A DNA stretch of 64,000 bases from Streptomyces sp. NBC_01476 (GTDB lineage Bacteria; Actinomycetota; Actinomycetes; Streptomycetales; Streptomycetaceae), in NCBI RefSeq assembly GCF_036227265.1, contig NZ_CP109446.1, positions 8,139,001 to 8,203,000 of the forward strand. The letters are read 5' to 3'. How positions within the stretch are numbered: the first letter of the stretch is position 1; the number at the start of each line of letters is the position of its first letter. The notes under the pieces are model-generated. The model searched no databases. It had not been told where the DNA came from and was given only the letters and a program-made list of their open reading frames with translations. Below are positions 18,086 through 25,920 of the stretch, one piece after another. The position numbers were made by a program, and so were the translations under genes.

Positions 18086-19087
18086 CTACAGGACGAACCC
18101 GTGCGGGAAGGGATCGGCCGGGTCCAGAAGGTAGTTGGCCGTGCCGGTGATCCACGCCCGCCCGGAGAACTCCGGTACCACCGCGGGCACCCCGGCGACC
18201 TCGGTGGTGTCCACCAGGCGCCCGGTGAACCGGGTCCCGATGAAGGACTCGTTGATGAACTCGGTGTCCAGCGGCAGTGCCCCGCGGGCATGCAGCTGCG
18301 CCATCCGCGCGCAGGTACCCGTGCCGCAGGGGGAGCGGTCGAACCAGCCGGGCTGGATGGCCATCGCGTTGCGTGAATGCCTGCCGTCGGAACCGGGCGC
18401 GAGGAACTGCACATGCTTGCAGCCGCGGATGAGGGGATCGAGCGGATGCCGGGGGAGGTTCTGCTCCTCCACCGCCCGGGAGATGGCGAGCCCCGCGGCC
18501 AGGATGTCGTCCTTGCGCGACCGGTCGAAGGGCAGGCCGAGGGCCGCCAGATCCACGATGGCGTAGAAGTTGCCGCCGTACGCCATGTCGTACGTGACCT
18601 CGCCGATGCCCGGCACGGACACCTTCGCGTCCAGTTCGAGCGCGAAGGAGTCCACATTGCGCAGGGTGACCGCTCCGGCGACGCCGTCGCGCACCGCCAC
18701 CCTGGCCTCCACCAGACCGGCCGGAGTGTCCAGCCGCACCACGGTCTCCGGCTCGGTCACCGTGACCATGCCGGTCTCCACCAGCACGGTCGCCACGCCC
18801 ACCGTGCCGTGCCCGCACATCGGCAGGAAGCCGCTGACCTCGATGTACAGCACGCCCCAGTCCGCGTCGTCGCGGATCGGCGGCTGCAGGATCGCACCGC
18901 TCATCGCCGAGTGCCCGCGCGGCTCGTCCACCAGGAACCGGCGCAGCTCGTCGAGATGACCGATGGCGTAGGCGCGCCGCTCGGCCATGCTGGCGCCCGG
19001 CACCGGAGGGACACCGCCGGTGACGACCCTGGTGGGCATGCCCTCGGTGTGCGAGTCGACCGCGCTGATGGTCCGGACACTGCGCAT
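18086..19087 (-). CDS. 4-hydroxyproline 2-epimerase / proline racemase family
   Basis: A 333-residue cofactor-independent epimerase. Both catalytic cysteines are present: Cys in MCGHGTVGVAT near residue 88 and Cys in SPCGTGTCARM near residue 250, as in hydroxyproline epimerases; the HTEGMPTRVV motif at the N-terminus binds the substrate carboxylate. It would convert trans-4-hydroxy-L-proline to cis-4-hydroxy-D-proline, the first step of the bacterial pathway. Start ATG 19087 overlaps the stop of the DapA-like gene. It is the last gene of the operon led by the oxidase at 23109, whose subunits supply the next step. Confidence 0.92.
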   Translation of the reverse strand: MRSVRTISAVDSHTEGMPTRVVTGGVPPVPGASMAERRAYAIGHLDELRRFLVDEPRGHSAMSGAILQPPIRDDADWGVLYIEVSGFLPMCGHGTVGVATVLVETGMVTVTEPETVVRLDTPAGLVEARVAVRDGVAGAVTLRNVDSFALELDAKVSVPGIGEVTYDMAYGGNFYAIVDLAALGLPFDRSRKDDILAAGLAISRAVEEQNLPRHPLDPLIRGCKHVQFLAPGSDGRHSRNAMAIQPGWFDRSPCGTGTCARMAQLHARGALPLDTEFINESFIGTRFTGRLVDTTEVAGVPAVVPEFSGRAWITGTANYLLDPADPFPHGFVL

Positions 19088-20025
19088 CAGGACCGCTGCC
19101 CTTCGGCGGTGAGGGCCGCGATGGCCTTGGCCATGTCGGCCTCGACCTGTTCGCGGTGGGCCGGCACCAGTGGCCCGCGGGGCGGGCGGCAGGGGCCGCC
19201 GTACCTGCCGACCATCTCCATGCCGAGCTTGATGGCCTGGACGAACTCCGTCCGCGAGTCCCAGCGGAAGGCGGCGACCAGCGGTTCGTACAGCGCCCGT
19301 GCCTCCGCCACCTTGCCGGCCCGCGCCAGTTCGAAGAGCCGCGCCGACTCGGCCGGGAAGACGTTCGGGAAACCGGCGAACCAGCCGGTCGCCCCCATCA
19401 GAAGACTCTCCAGCGCGACATCGTCGGCGCCGCTGATGACCTCCAGATCCGGAGCGTGCTCCTTGATCTCCAGCACGCGGCGCACGTCGCCGGAGAACTC
19501 CTTGACCGCGGCGACGTTGGGGATCTGGGCGATTTCGGCGAGCAGACCGGGGGTCAGGTCGACCTTGGTGTCCACCGGGTTGTTGTAGACCATCACGGGC
19601 AGTCCGACGGCGGCGACCGCCTCGAAGTGCGCGATGACCTCGCCCCGGTTGGCCCGGTACATCGTCGGGGGCAGGCACAGCACTCCGTCGGCGCCGTCCT
19701 CTGCGGCGGCCTCGGCCCACCGCACAGCCTGGTGCGAACCCACGCCGTGCACGCCGACGATCACCTTGCCGTGCCCGGCGACGGCCGCGATGGCGGTCCT
19801 GGCCACGGTCCTGCGTTCCTCGTCGGTGAGGGAGGAGTACTCGCCGAGCGAGCCGTTGGGGCCGACCCCGGCGCAGCCGTTGTCCACCAGCCAGCGGCAG
19901 TGCTCGGCGTAGCGGTCGTACGCCACGGCCAGGCCGGCGGGCGCCTTCGGATCGTCCCGGTACGGCAGTGCGGTGGCCACGACGACTCCGGTCAGGACGG
20001 CGGCCTGTTCTGCGCCGGCACTCAT
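19087..20025 (-). CDS. DapA-family lyase/deaminase (probable 1-pyrroline-4-hydroxy-2-carboxylate deaminase)
   Basis: A 312-residue TIM-barrel aldolase-superfamily enzyme. The Schiff-base lysine is in NVAAVKEFSGD near residue 170, the conserved tyrosine in PVMVYNNP near residue 142, and the phosphate-like/carboxylate pocket GSLGEYSSLT near residue 55. In hydroxyproline operons the DapA homologue deaminates 1-pyrroline-4-hydroxy-2-carboxylate to alpha-ketoglutarate semialdehyde, and the neighbours here make that the best call; a dihydrodipicolinate synthase role is unlikely. ATG 20025 (in the stop of the previous gene) is preferred to TTG 20028. No semialdehyde dehydrogenase is present in the window. 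Confidence 0.82.
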   Translation of the reverse strand: MSAGAEQAAVLTGVVVATALPYRDDPKAPAGLAVAYDRYAEHCRWLVDNGCAGVGPNGSLGEYSSLTDEERRTVARTAIAAVAGHGKVIVGVHGVGSHQAVRWAEAAAEDGADGVLCLPPTMYRANRGEVIAHFEAVAAVGLPVMVYNNPVDTKVDLTPGLLAEIAQIPNVAAVKEFSGDVRRVLEIKEHAPDLEVISGADDVALESLLMGATGWFAGFPNVFPAESARLFELARAGKVAEARALYEPLVAAFRWDSRTEFVQAIKLGMEMVGRYGGPCRPPRGPLVPAHREQVEADMAKAIAALTAEGQRS

Positions 20026-21557
20026 CAACTGCTCTCCTTCGGGGTGGGATGCGGGAACGGGGAGGGTGCTGGTCCGCCCGGCGGGCCGGGCGGCCTGGCC
20101 AGTTCACCCAGCCGGATGGGCTCGGCGACGGGCCGGTGGTGTACGCCCGGGGGCATCGGTGTCCCGGCCGGGTCGCCGGGCTGCCCGCGGTCGCCGGGCT
20201 GCCCGCCGGGGTGCCGGCGCAGTTCGGCGACCGTGGGTCCGCAGATCCGCCCCTGGCACGGCCCGAGACCCGCCCGGGTGGCGAGCTTCGCCACCCGCGC
20301 GTCGGTGGCGGCCGGATCGGTGGCGGCGGCGCACACCGCGGCGTAATCCGTCTCCTCGCAGCGGCAGATGACCGTGTCCGGGCGCAGCCAGCCGGGCCAC
20401 GCGTGCCCGATCGGGTGGGCGCGGGCGAGCCGGGCGGCGAATGACCTGCCCTGGTCGCGCTGTGCGCGCAGCGCGCTGAGCGGGCGGGCCGCCCGGTCGC
20501 CGCCGCCGGCCGCCCAGCCCGCCACCGCGCCCTCGGCGCGGGCGGCCGGCGCGCCGGCGATGCCGGTGATCTCACCGCACGCGTAGACACCGGGGCAGCT
20601 GGTGAGCTGGTCGTCGTCCACCGCGACGAACGCCTCGGCCGAGGTGCCGCCGGGCACCGGCCGCAGCGCGCACCCGGCGGCCACCGCGAGTTCCAGCCGC
20701 GGGGTGAAGCCGTGGCCGACGCAGACGGCGTCCACGGCCGTCACCCGTTCGGTGCCCGGCACCACCGACCAGTCGGCCCGTACCCCGGCGGTGACGACCT
20801 CCTCGACCCGGTCGCCGCCACGCGCCTCGACGACCGCTCTGCCCAGCCGGCAGGGGACCCGGTGGCGGCCCAGTACGCGGGCGTAGGAGAGGAGTTCGCC
20901 GGTCTTGGCCGCTTGCGGTGCCAGCTCCCACGGACGGCGGAGCCAGCCGCGTGCCACCTGCCCGGCGCCCGCCGCCTCCAGCACCTCCACCACCCGCGAC
21001 CCGGCCTCGGCCAGGGAGGCGGCCACCGGCAGCAGAAACGGCCCGGTGCCCGCGACCACCACCCGGTCCCCGATCACCAGGCGCTCCCCCTTCACCAGCG
21101 CCTGCGCGGCGCCCGCGGTGAAGACCCCCGGCAGGTCCCATCCGGGGAACGGCAGCACCCGGTCGTGGGCTCCGGTGGCGAGGACGAGTGCGTCGGGCGC
21201 CAGCACATGACGCCGTCGCGGGGATCCGGGCCCGCCGCGCAGGACGTGCACCGCCGGCGGTCCTGCCGCCGCCCCGGGCTCCCGGCGCTCCAGCGCCCAG
21301 ACCGAACTGCCCGCCCACCAGGAGCAGCGCGGATGCCCCAGCACCCGGCGGGCGGCGCTGTCGAAAGAACGGTGGCCGTGCTGCACGGCCTCCGGACGGT
21401 CCGCCTCGTAGGCTTCGGGCAGCATGCGGTGGTACTGGCCGCCGGGCCGCTCCGACGCCTCGATCAAGGTCACCTCGGCGCCGGCCGCCAGCGCGGCGCC
21501 CGCCGCCGCGAGACCGCCGGGACCTGCCCCCACCACGACCACCTGACGGCGTGTCAC
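20025..21557 (-). CDS. FAD/NAD(P)-binding oxidoreductase, D-hydroxyproline dehydrogenase alpha-like subunit
   Basis: A 510-residue flavoprotein with the FAD dinucleotide motif VVVGAGPGGLAAA at the N-terminus, ATGAHDRVLPFPGWDLPGVFT-type central motif, a second Rossmann motif VVVAGTGPFLLP, and a C-terminal BFD-like iron-sulfur region with cysteines in CRCEETD and GLGPCQGRICG. This is the organisation of HcnB/SoxA-like subunits of heteromeric amino acid dehydrogenases. It sits between the ferredoxin-like subunit gene (4-bp overlap) and the DapA-like gene. The last 60 residues are a proline/glycine-rich tail not expected in the family. Confidence 0.85.
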   Translation of the reverse strand: MTRRQVVVVGAGPGGLAAAGAALAAGAEVTLIEASERPGGQYHRMLPEAYEADRPEAVQHGHRSFDSAARRVLGHPRCSWWAGSSVWALERREPGAAAGPPAVHVLRGGPGSPRRRHVLAPDALVLATGAHDRVLPFPGWDLPGVFTAGAAQALVKGERLVIGDRVVVAGTGPFLLPVAASLAEAGSRVVEVLEAAGAGQVARGWLRRPWELAPQAAKTGELLSYARVLGRHRVPCRLGRAVVEARGGDRVEEVVTAGVRADWSVVPGTERVTAVDAVCVGHGFTPRLELAVAAGCALRPVPGGTSAEAFVAVDDDQLTSCPGVYACGEITGIAGAPAARAEGAVAGWAAGGGDRAARPLSALRAQRDQGRSFAARLARAHPIGHAWPGWLRPDTVICRCEETDYAAVCAAATDPAATDARVAKLATRAGLGPCQGRICGPTVAELRRHPGGQPGDRGQPGDPAGTPMPPGVHHRPVAEPIRLGELARPPGPPGGPAPSPFPHPTPKESS

Positions 21558-21883
21558 CGGCCCTCCCCACCGGCCGCGGGGGCCGCGGCCCGGGACTGGG
21601 TGAGCACCGCGTCGCCGTCCCGGGCGCGGCGCAGGCAGGCACGCACGTCGCGCTCACCGTTCACGGTGACCAGGCAGTCGAAGCAGACACCGATGCCGCA
21701 GAATACTCCCCGGGGGGCGCCGGACCGGCCGGTCCGCCAGGACGTCCGGCCGGCCGCCAGCATCACCCCGGCCAGGCTCTGGCCCGCCACACCGGACAGC
21801 GGCACACCGTCGACGGTGATGCCGAGCGGCCGGTCCCGGCGCCGTACCGGATCGGACGCAGCGGGTACGAGCCTCGGACTCAT
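21554..21883 (-). CDS. (2Fe-2S)-binding small subunit of D-hydroxyproline dehydrogenase
   Basis: A 109-residue ferredoxin-fold protein. The cysteine pattern CGIGVCFDCLV followed by a fourth cysteine in DVRACLRRA is that of HcnA/SoxD-like small subunits that bind a plant-type 2Fe-2S cluster. It transfers electrons between the two flavoprotein subunits encoded on either side. Start ATG 21883 and stop each overlap neighbouring genes by 4 bp. Confidence 0.85.
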   Translation of the reverse strand: MSPRLVPAASDPVRRRDRPLGITVDGVPLSGVAGQSLAGVMLAAGRTSWRTGRSGAPRGVFCGIGVCFDCLVTVNGERDVRACLRRARDGDAVLTQSRAAAPAAGGEGR

Positions 21884-23109
21884 GATTCCTCCTCGGTCGT
21901 GGTCTCCCCGTGGCCGTCCTGCGCGGTGCCGCCGGCCAGTACGGCGGGACGGTCCACCCGGAACGCGGTGGCGTCCATGGCCGGCGGTTCCCCCAGCAGC
22001 AGGTCACGCAGCAGCCGTGCGGTGCCGACGGACAGGCCGATGCCGGCCCCTTCATGACCGCCGGCGTGCCACAGCCCCGCCAGCCGGGGGTCGGGACCGA
22101 TCACCGGCAGATGGTCGGGCACATACGGCCGGAACCCGCCGTAGGCGCGCATCACCGGGACGTCCGCCAGCGACGGGAAGAGGTGCAGCGCCTTCGCGGC
22201 GATGGCGGCGAGCACCTCGGGGCGGGTCCGGTCGTCGAAACCGACGCGGCGCCGCGAGGAGCCGAGCAGCACGCTGCCGCCGCGGGTCGCCTCGACCACC
22301 GCCGAGGTCTGCAGGTCCCCGGCTCCGCTGCCCACCGCGCCCACGTAGTCCGCGTCGTAGACCTTGTGGAAGACGGTGGGCGGCAGCGGCGTGGTGACGA
22401 GCACCTCGCCCCGGCGGGGCAGCACGTTCACCGGTGCGCCCAGCCGTACGGACAGCTCCCCCGACCACGGTCCTGCCGCGTTGACGAACACATCGCCCTC
22501 CAGCAGCCCCCGCGAGGTGCGGACGCCCGTCAGCCGTGACCCGCGGCTGACGGCGCCCAGCACCTCGCAGTCCGTGCGCAGTTCCGCTCCGGCGGCGAGG
22601 GCGTCGAGCAGCAGAACCGCGGCGGCGCCGGCCGGCTGCACCTGGGCGTCGTCGGGGTAGTACATCGCGGCGGTGTGGCGTTCGGTCACGAAGGGCTCGG
22701 CCGCGCGGAGCGCCCGGGCGTCCAGGACCTCGGCCCGTACCCCGGCCGGCCGCTGGGCCGCGGCGAACCGCAGGAGCCCTTCGGCTCCCTCGTCGGTGGT
22801 CGCCACCACGATGCCGCCCTTGGGTTCCCACTCGGCCGCCGCCACCGCTCCGGCGGCGCCGGCCGGCCGGCGCTCGGCGACCGACGCCAGTACCTCGGGC
22901 CACAGGCGCCGGGAGAGCCGGGCCAGTTCCAGCTCGGGTCCTGGGCCTTTGTCGGAGACGAGGATGTTTCCCTCGCCGTGCGAGGTGGTCGCGGCGGCGG
23001 CACCGGCCCGGTCGACGACGAGGACGTCGAAGCCCGCCACCGCGAACTCGCGGGCGCAGGCGGCGCCGACGATCCCGGCGCCCAGGACCACCAGCCGCGT
23101 GCGGGACAC
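21880..23109 (-). CDS. FAD-dependent oxidoreductase (DAO family), D-hydroxyproline dehydrogenase catalytic subunit
   Basis: A 409-residue D-amino-acid-oxidase-fold protein, with the FAD motif LVVLGAGIVGAACAREFA at the N-terminus and the C-terminal GLWHAGGHEGAGIGLSVGTARLL segment seen in glycine/D-amino acid oxidases. With the next two genes it forms the beta-type catalytic subunit of a heteromeric D-hydroxyproline dehydrogenase producing 1-pyrroline-4-hydroxy-2-carboxylate. GTG 23109 is preceded by AGGAGG. It is the first gene of the operon and lies 28 or so bases downstream of a strong promoter with an operator over the start site. Confidence 0.87.
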   Translation of the reverse strand: MSRTRLVVLGAGIVGAACAREFAVAGFDVLVVDRAGAAAATTSHGEGNILVSDKGPGPELELARLSRRLWPEVLASVAERRPAGAAGAVAAAEWEPKGGIVVATTDEGAEGLLRFAAAQRPAGVRAEVLDARALRAAEPFVTERHTAAMYYPDDAQVQPAGAAAVLLLDALAAGAELRTDCEVLGAVSRGSRLTGVRTSRGLLEGDVFVNAAGPWSGELSVRLGAPVNVLPRRGEVLVTTPLPPTVFHKVYDADYVGAVGSGAGDLQTSAVVEATRGGSVLLGSSRRRVGFDDRTRPEVLAAIAAKALHLFPSLADVPVMRAYGGFRPYVPDHLPVIGPDPRLAGLWHAGGHEGAGIGLSVGTARLLRDLLLGEPPAMDATAFRVDRPAVLAGGTAQDGHGETTTEEES

Positions 23110-23121
23110 CGAGCCTCCTGC

Positions 23122-23137
23122 GTTCTGTATAGCGAAC
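23122..23137. promoter_or_regulatory. Operator GTTC-N8-GAAC at the hydroxyproline operon start site
   Basis: The 16-bp inverted repeat GTTCTGTATAGCGAAC lies directly downstream of the -10 box of the leftward promoter, so binding there would block transcription. The same GTTC-N8-GAAC layout with a central TAT occurs upstream of the adjacent XRE regulator gene (23903-23918). Confidence 0.6.
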
Positions 23138-23144
23138 GGCTTTG

Positions 23145-23173
23145 AGACTATGACCAGGTACGGAGGGTGTCAA
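23145..23173 (-). promoter_or_regulatory. Housekeeping-type promoter of the hydroxyproline operon
   Basis: On the minus strand a perfect TTGACA (23173-23168) is separated by exactly 17 bp from TAGTCT (23150-23145), matching the Streptomyces HrdB consensus TTGACN/TANNNT. Transcription should begin near 23138 and give a leader of about 28 bases. Confidence 0.75.
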
Positions 23174-23267
23174 CGGCCCTCGGCGCCGCCCGGGCGGCCG
23201 CCACCCGTTCGCTGTGCTGAACGGCGCCGGAGGCGGGCGGGCGACCGCATCAGTTGGGGCGGGCTCA

Positions 23268-23873
23268 TCAGTGGGGTGGGCGCGCCTCGTGCGGGTTCTG
23301 CCGCGGCTCCCCTTGCCCCGACCGGTAGTGCAGCAGCAGGACCGAGCGCACCGGACCGTCGGGGGCGGCGTAACGGTGTGGCAGCGAGGCGTCGAAGGCG
23401 ATGTAGTCGCCGGGGCCCAACTCGACCCGCCGGCCGTCCACTTCGGCGACCAGCAGTCCGGCCTGCACGATGGTGTGCTCGGTGCCCGCGTGCCCGAGCG
23501 ACTGCTGCTGGGACTCGGCGCGTACCTGCTGGTCGTAGACCTCCACGATCACCCCGCCGGTGTCGATCCGCTGCAGGGCGCGCAGATCGACGCCCTCCCC
23601 GCTGAGCACCTCGGCCTCGGCGGCGCGCACCACCGTCACGGCCTCCGGATGTCTGGCGTCGATGAGGTCCGAGATGGGGACGCCCAGGGCCCGGGAGAGG
23701 CTGAAGACCGTCTCGATGGTCGGGTTGCCCGTCGCCGCCTCGACCTGGGAGAGCGTCGCCTTGCCGATCCGGGAGAGCCGGGACAGCTCGGAGAGTGACA
23801 GCCCGCGGCGCGTCCGCTCCCGTTTGAGATTGGCGGCCAGAATGTCCCGGACCGAACTGCTGGGGGACTTCAC
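23268..23873 (-). CDS. XRE-family regulator with cupin sensor domain
   Basis: A 201-residue regulator: an N-terminal helix-turn-helix (about 10-70, RRGLSLSELSRLSRIGKATLSQVE) and a C-terminal cupin barrel (about 95-190, with GHAGTEHTIVQAG, GPGDYIAFDASLPHRY). XRE-cupin proteins are usually local repressors that sense a small ligand through the cupin. GTG 23873 is preceded by AAGGAG. It is co-oriented with the hydroxyproline operon, ending about 160 bp upstream of it, and shares an operator motif with it, so it probably controls both itself and the operon. The ligand is inferred to be hydroxyproline or a pathway intermediate. Confidence 0.88.
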   Translation of the reverse strand: MKSPSSSVRDILAANLKRERTRRGLSLSELSRLSRIGKATLSQVEAATGNPTIETVFSLSRALGVPISDLIDARHPEAVTVVRAAEAEVLSGEGVDLRALQRIDTGGVIVEVYDQQVRAESQQQSLGHAGTEHTIVQAGLLVAEVDGRRVELGPGDYIAFDASLPHRYAAPDGPVRSVLLLHYRSGQGEPRQNPHEARPPH

Positions 23874-23902
23874 TCGGGCTCCTTCGGCTGCCACCTGCGT
23901 GC

Positions 23903-23918
23903 GTTCGACATACTGAAC
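23903..23918. promoter_or_regulatory. Operator GTTC-N8-GAAC upstream of the XRE regulator
   Basis: GTTCGACATACTGAAC, 30 bp before the regulator start, has the same arms and length as the operator at 23122-23137. It overlaps a possible leftward -10 box, TATGTT (23921-23916). This is what an autoregulated gene would show. Confidence 0.55.
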
Positions 23919-23981
23919 ATACTCGGCGGAGCATCGAACGCGCTCCGGCACCTCGGCCGGCCTCCCCGAGTACCTGTGCCG

Positions 23982-24038
23982 ACCTCCCCGCGCGGGCCGA
24001 GGACGTCGCGGCCAACCTCCCCGCGCGGGCCGAGGACG
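23982..24038. repeat. Two 24-bp direct repeats upstream of the XRE gene
   Basis: ACCTCCCCGCGCGGGCC plus GAGGACG occurs identically at 23982-24005 and 24015-24038, a 33-bp period. Each copy contains the palindrome CCCGCGCGGG. It lies in the gap between the XRE gene and the IclR gene. Function unknown. Confidence 0.6.
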
Positions 24039-24053
24039 CCTCGCAGGTGACCG

Positions 24054-25736
24054 TCAGGGGATCGTCAGCTCCCGCCGCTCGCCGACGATTGCCAGGTCCG
24101 CGGCGATCCGCTCCGCCGCCGCTGTGGCGGCCGGCCGGATCCGGTCGAGCATCTGCTCCCGGCTGCCCCGGCCCGCGTGCTGGGCCACGTTGAGCGCCGC
24201 GACCACCCGCCCGTCAGCGCTGCGCAGGGGCACCGCGACCGACCGCAGGCCCTCCTCCAACTCCTCGTCCACCAGGGCGAATCCGTCCTTCCCCGCGGCC
24301 TCGATCGCCGCCGCGAGCTCGGCGGCTCCGGTACGGGTGTGCCGGGTCAGCCGCCGCGGGCGGACCCGGGCCAGGTATGCGGCCCGCCCGGCGGCCGGCA
24401 GGTCCGCCAGCAGCACCCGGCCCATGGCGGTCGCGTACGCGGGGAAGCGGGTGCCGACAGTGATGTTCACGCTCATGATCCGCACCGTCGCCATGCGGGC
24501 CACGTACCGTACGTCGTCACCGTCGAGCACGGCGACGGAGGAGGACTCGCCGAGGAGCGCGGTCAGCGCGGCCAGGTGCGGCTGCACGACATCGGTGAAG
24601 CCGAGGCCGGACAGCGGCGCGTACCCGAGGTCCAGCACCCGCGGGGTGAGGGTGAAGGTCCGCTGCCCGGCGCGGACATAGCCCAGGTGCGTCAAGGTGA
24701 GCAGCGACCGCCGGGCGGTGGCGCGCGGCTGCCCGGTGGCCTCCGCGACCCGGCTCAGGCTCAGGCCCTCGCTCCGGGTGCCCAGCGCCCGCAGTACGGC
24801 AAGGCCCCGGGCCAGCGACTGCAGGAACTCCGCGCCGAGCCGGTTTTTCAGCTCGCTTTCGTCGGCCGGCCGGGCAGGCCGGTTGCTCTCGTAGGGCGGG
24901 GCGTCCCGCAGCGAAGCCTCCATCCGGGCCGCCGTGCGGCGCAGGTGCGGCAGTGCGTGATCCGCCAGCGACGCGGCGCTGTGCCGGCTGGTGTGGCTGA
25001 CCACGCTGAGGGCGCAGACCGCCGTGCCGGAGGCGTCCCGTACCGGGAGCGCCACCGCCACCAGGCCGGGCTCGATCAGCTGGTCGTCCACCGACCAGCC
25101 CTGCTCGCGGGCGGCTGCCACCCGTGCCAGGAACCGCCGCTCGACGGCAGCGGCGTCGAGCGGGCCGGACGGCGCGGGCACCGCGGGAAACCCGGTACCG
25201 CCCGGATCGGCCCGCAGCCGCTCCAGCCACCGCCGGCCGTCCTCGCCGCTCCAGCCGGCCGCGAAGAGCGGCCCGGGAGCGCAGCGTTCGGGTGGCAGCA
25301 GGTCGCCGATCCGGAAGGCGAGGGACATCGCCCGCCGGTGGATGACCTGGGTGATGAAGCGGACGCCGTCCCCGTCCGGCACGGCGAGCGACACCGACTC
25401 GTCCAGCGCGTCGGCGAGTTCGGCCGCGCAGGGGCCCAGCACGTCGGGCAGCCGGCAGCAGGCCAGATAGCCGCTGCCGAGCGTCATCGCCTGGGGCGTC
25501 AGCAGCAGATCGCGCCCCTCCGCCCGCAGGTAGCCGAGGCTGAGCAGGGTGGTGGTGATCCGGTCGACGGTGGAGCGGGCCAGACCGGTGGCGTGGACCA
25601 GGTCACCGGGGCGCTGCCGGCCCTCGGGCCCGGCGGCCAGGGCGCGCAGCACGGTCAGGCCGCGGTCGAGCGGCCCGACGATCCCCCCGGGGTCCGCGGA
25701 TTCCGCGAGTTCCCCGGACCCCAGCTGCTGTGGCAT
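24054..25736 (-). CDS. Double-length IclR-family regulator of the pca genes
   Basis: A 560-residue protein made of two complete IclR units. The first has its winged helix at about residues 20-85 (RPGDLVHATGLARSTVDRI) and its effector domain at about 90-270; the second has its winged helix at about 310-375 (LSLSRVAEATGQPRATARRS) and effector domain at about 380-550 with the typical ATAMGRVLLADLP and LVDEELEEGLRSVAVPL. Ordinary IclR proteins are about 250-280 residues. It is divergent from pcaIJFHGBL; IclR members PcaR, PcaU and PobR regulate the same pathway elsewhere, so it is very likely the pathway regulator. ATG 25736 follows GAGGGA. Confidence 0.88.
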   Translation of the reverse strand: MPQQLGSGELAESADPGGIVGPLDRGLTVLRALAAGPEGRQRPGDLVHATGLARSTVDRITTTLLSLGYLRAEGRDLLLTPQAMTLGSGYLACCRLPDVLGPCAAELADALDESVSLAVPDGDGVRFITQVIHRRAMSLAFRIGDLLPPERCAPGPLFAAGWSGEDGRRWLERLRADPGGTGFPAVPAPSGPLDAAAVERRFLARVAAAREQGWSVDDQLIEPGLVAVALPVRDASGTAVCALSVVSHTSRHSAASLADHALPHLRRTAARMEASLRDAPPYESNRPARPADESELKNRLGAEFLQSLARGLAVLRALGTRSEGLSLSRVAEATGQPRATARRSLLTLTHLGYVRAGQRTFTLTPRVLDLGYAPLSGLGFTDVVQPHLAALTALLGESSSVAVLDGDDVRYVARMATVRIMSVNITVGTRFPAYATAMGRVLLADLPAAGRAAYLARVRPRRLTRHTRTGAAELAAAIEAAGKDGFALVDEELEEGLRSVAVPLRSADGRVVAALNVAQHAGRGSREQMLDRIRPAATAAAERIAADLAIVGERRELTIP

Positions 25737-25750
25737 GACGACTTCCCTCG

Positions 25751-25775
25751 CGGTTCGGGCACGGCCACGGAACCG
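25751..25775. promoter_or_regulatory. Inverted repeat before the IclR gene
   Basis: CGGTTC (25751-25756) and GAACCG (25770-25775) flank 13 bases just upstream of the iclR start, overlapping a possible leftward -10 TACGGT (25777-25772). Candidate autoregulatory site. Confidence 0.4.
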
Positions 25776-25863
25776 TACCTGGTGACGCCTTCGGTGACGG
25801 CGCAGCCGTTGAAACCGCCGGCACCGTTGACACCGGTCCGGCTTCGGCGGAGACTGCCGGAGC

Positions 25864-25896
25864 GAACAATAATGAAGGATAGTTCATCAGGCGAAC
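25864..25896. promoter_or_regulatory. GAAC/GTTC half-sites upstream of pcaI
   Basis: GAAC (25864-25867), GTTC (25882-25885) and GAAC (25893-25896) surround the AT-rich AATAAT (25868-25873), a possible -10 box, about 50 bp before pcaI. IclR regulators of this pathway bind arrays of about 10-bp half-sites, so this is a candidate operator; the sites are short and could be coincidental. Confidence 0.4.
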
Positions 25897-25920
25897 ACCA
25901 CTGGCGGGGCTGGTCGGTAC

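Noticed and set aside
19087..20025. DapA homologue as dihydrodipicolinate synthase for lysine biosynthesis
   Set aside because: Its operon context is hydroxyproline catabolism and the sequence lacks other lysine genes nearby; the deaminase role fits better.
25827..25832. TTGACA as the -35 box of pcaI
   Set aside because: The bases 17-18 bp downstream (around 25850, GAGACT) do not form a credible -10 element, and the better AATAAT lies too far away.
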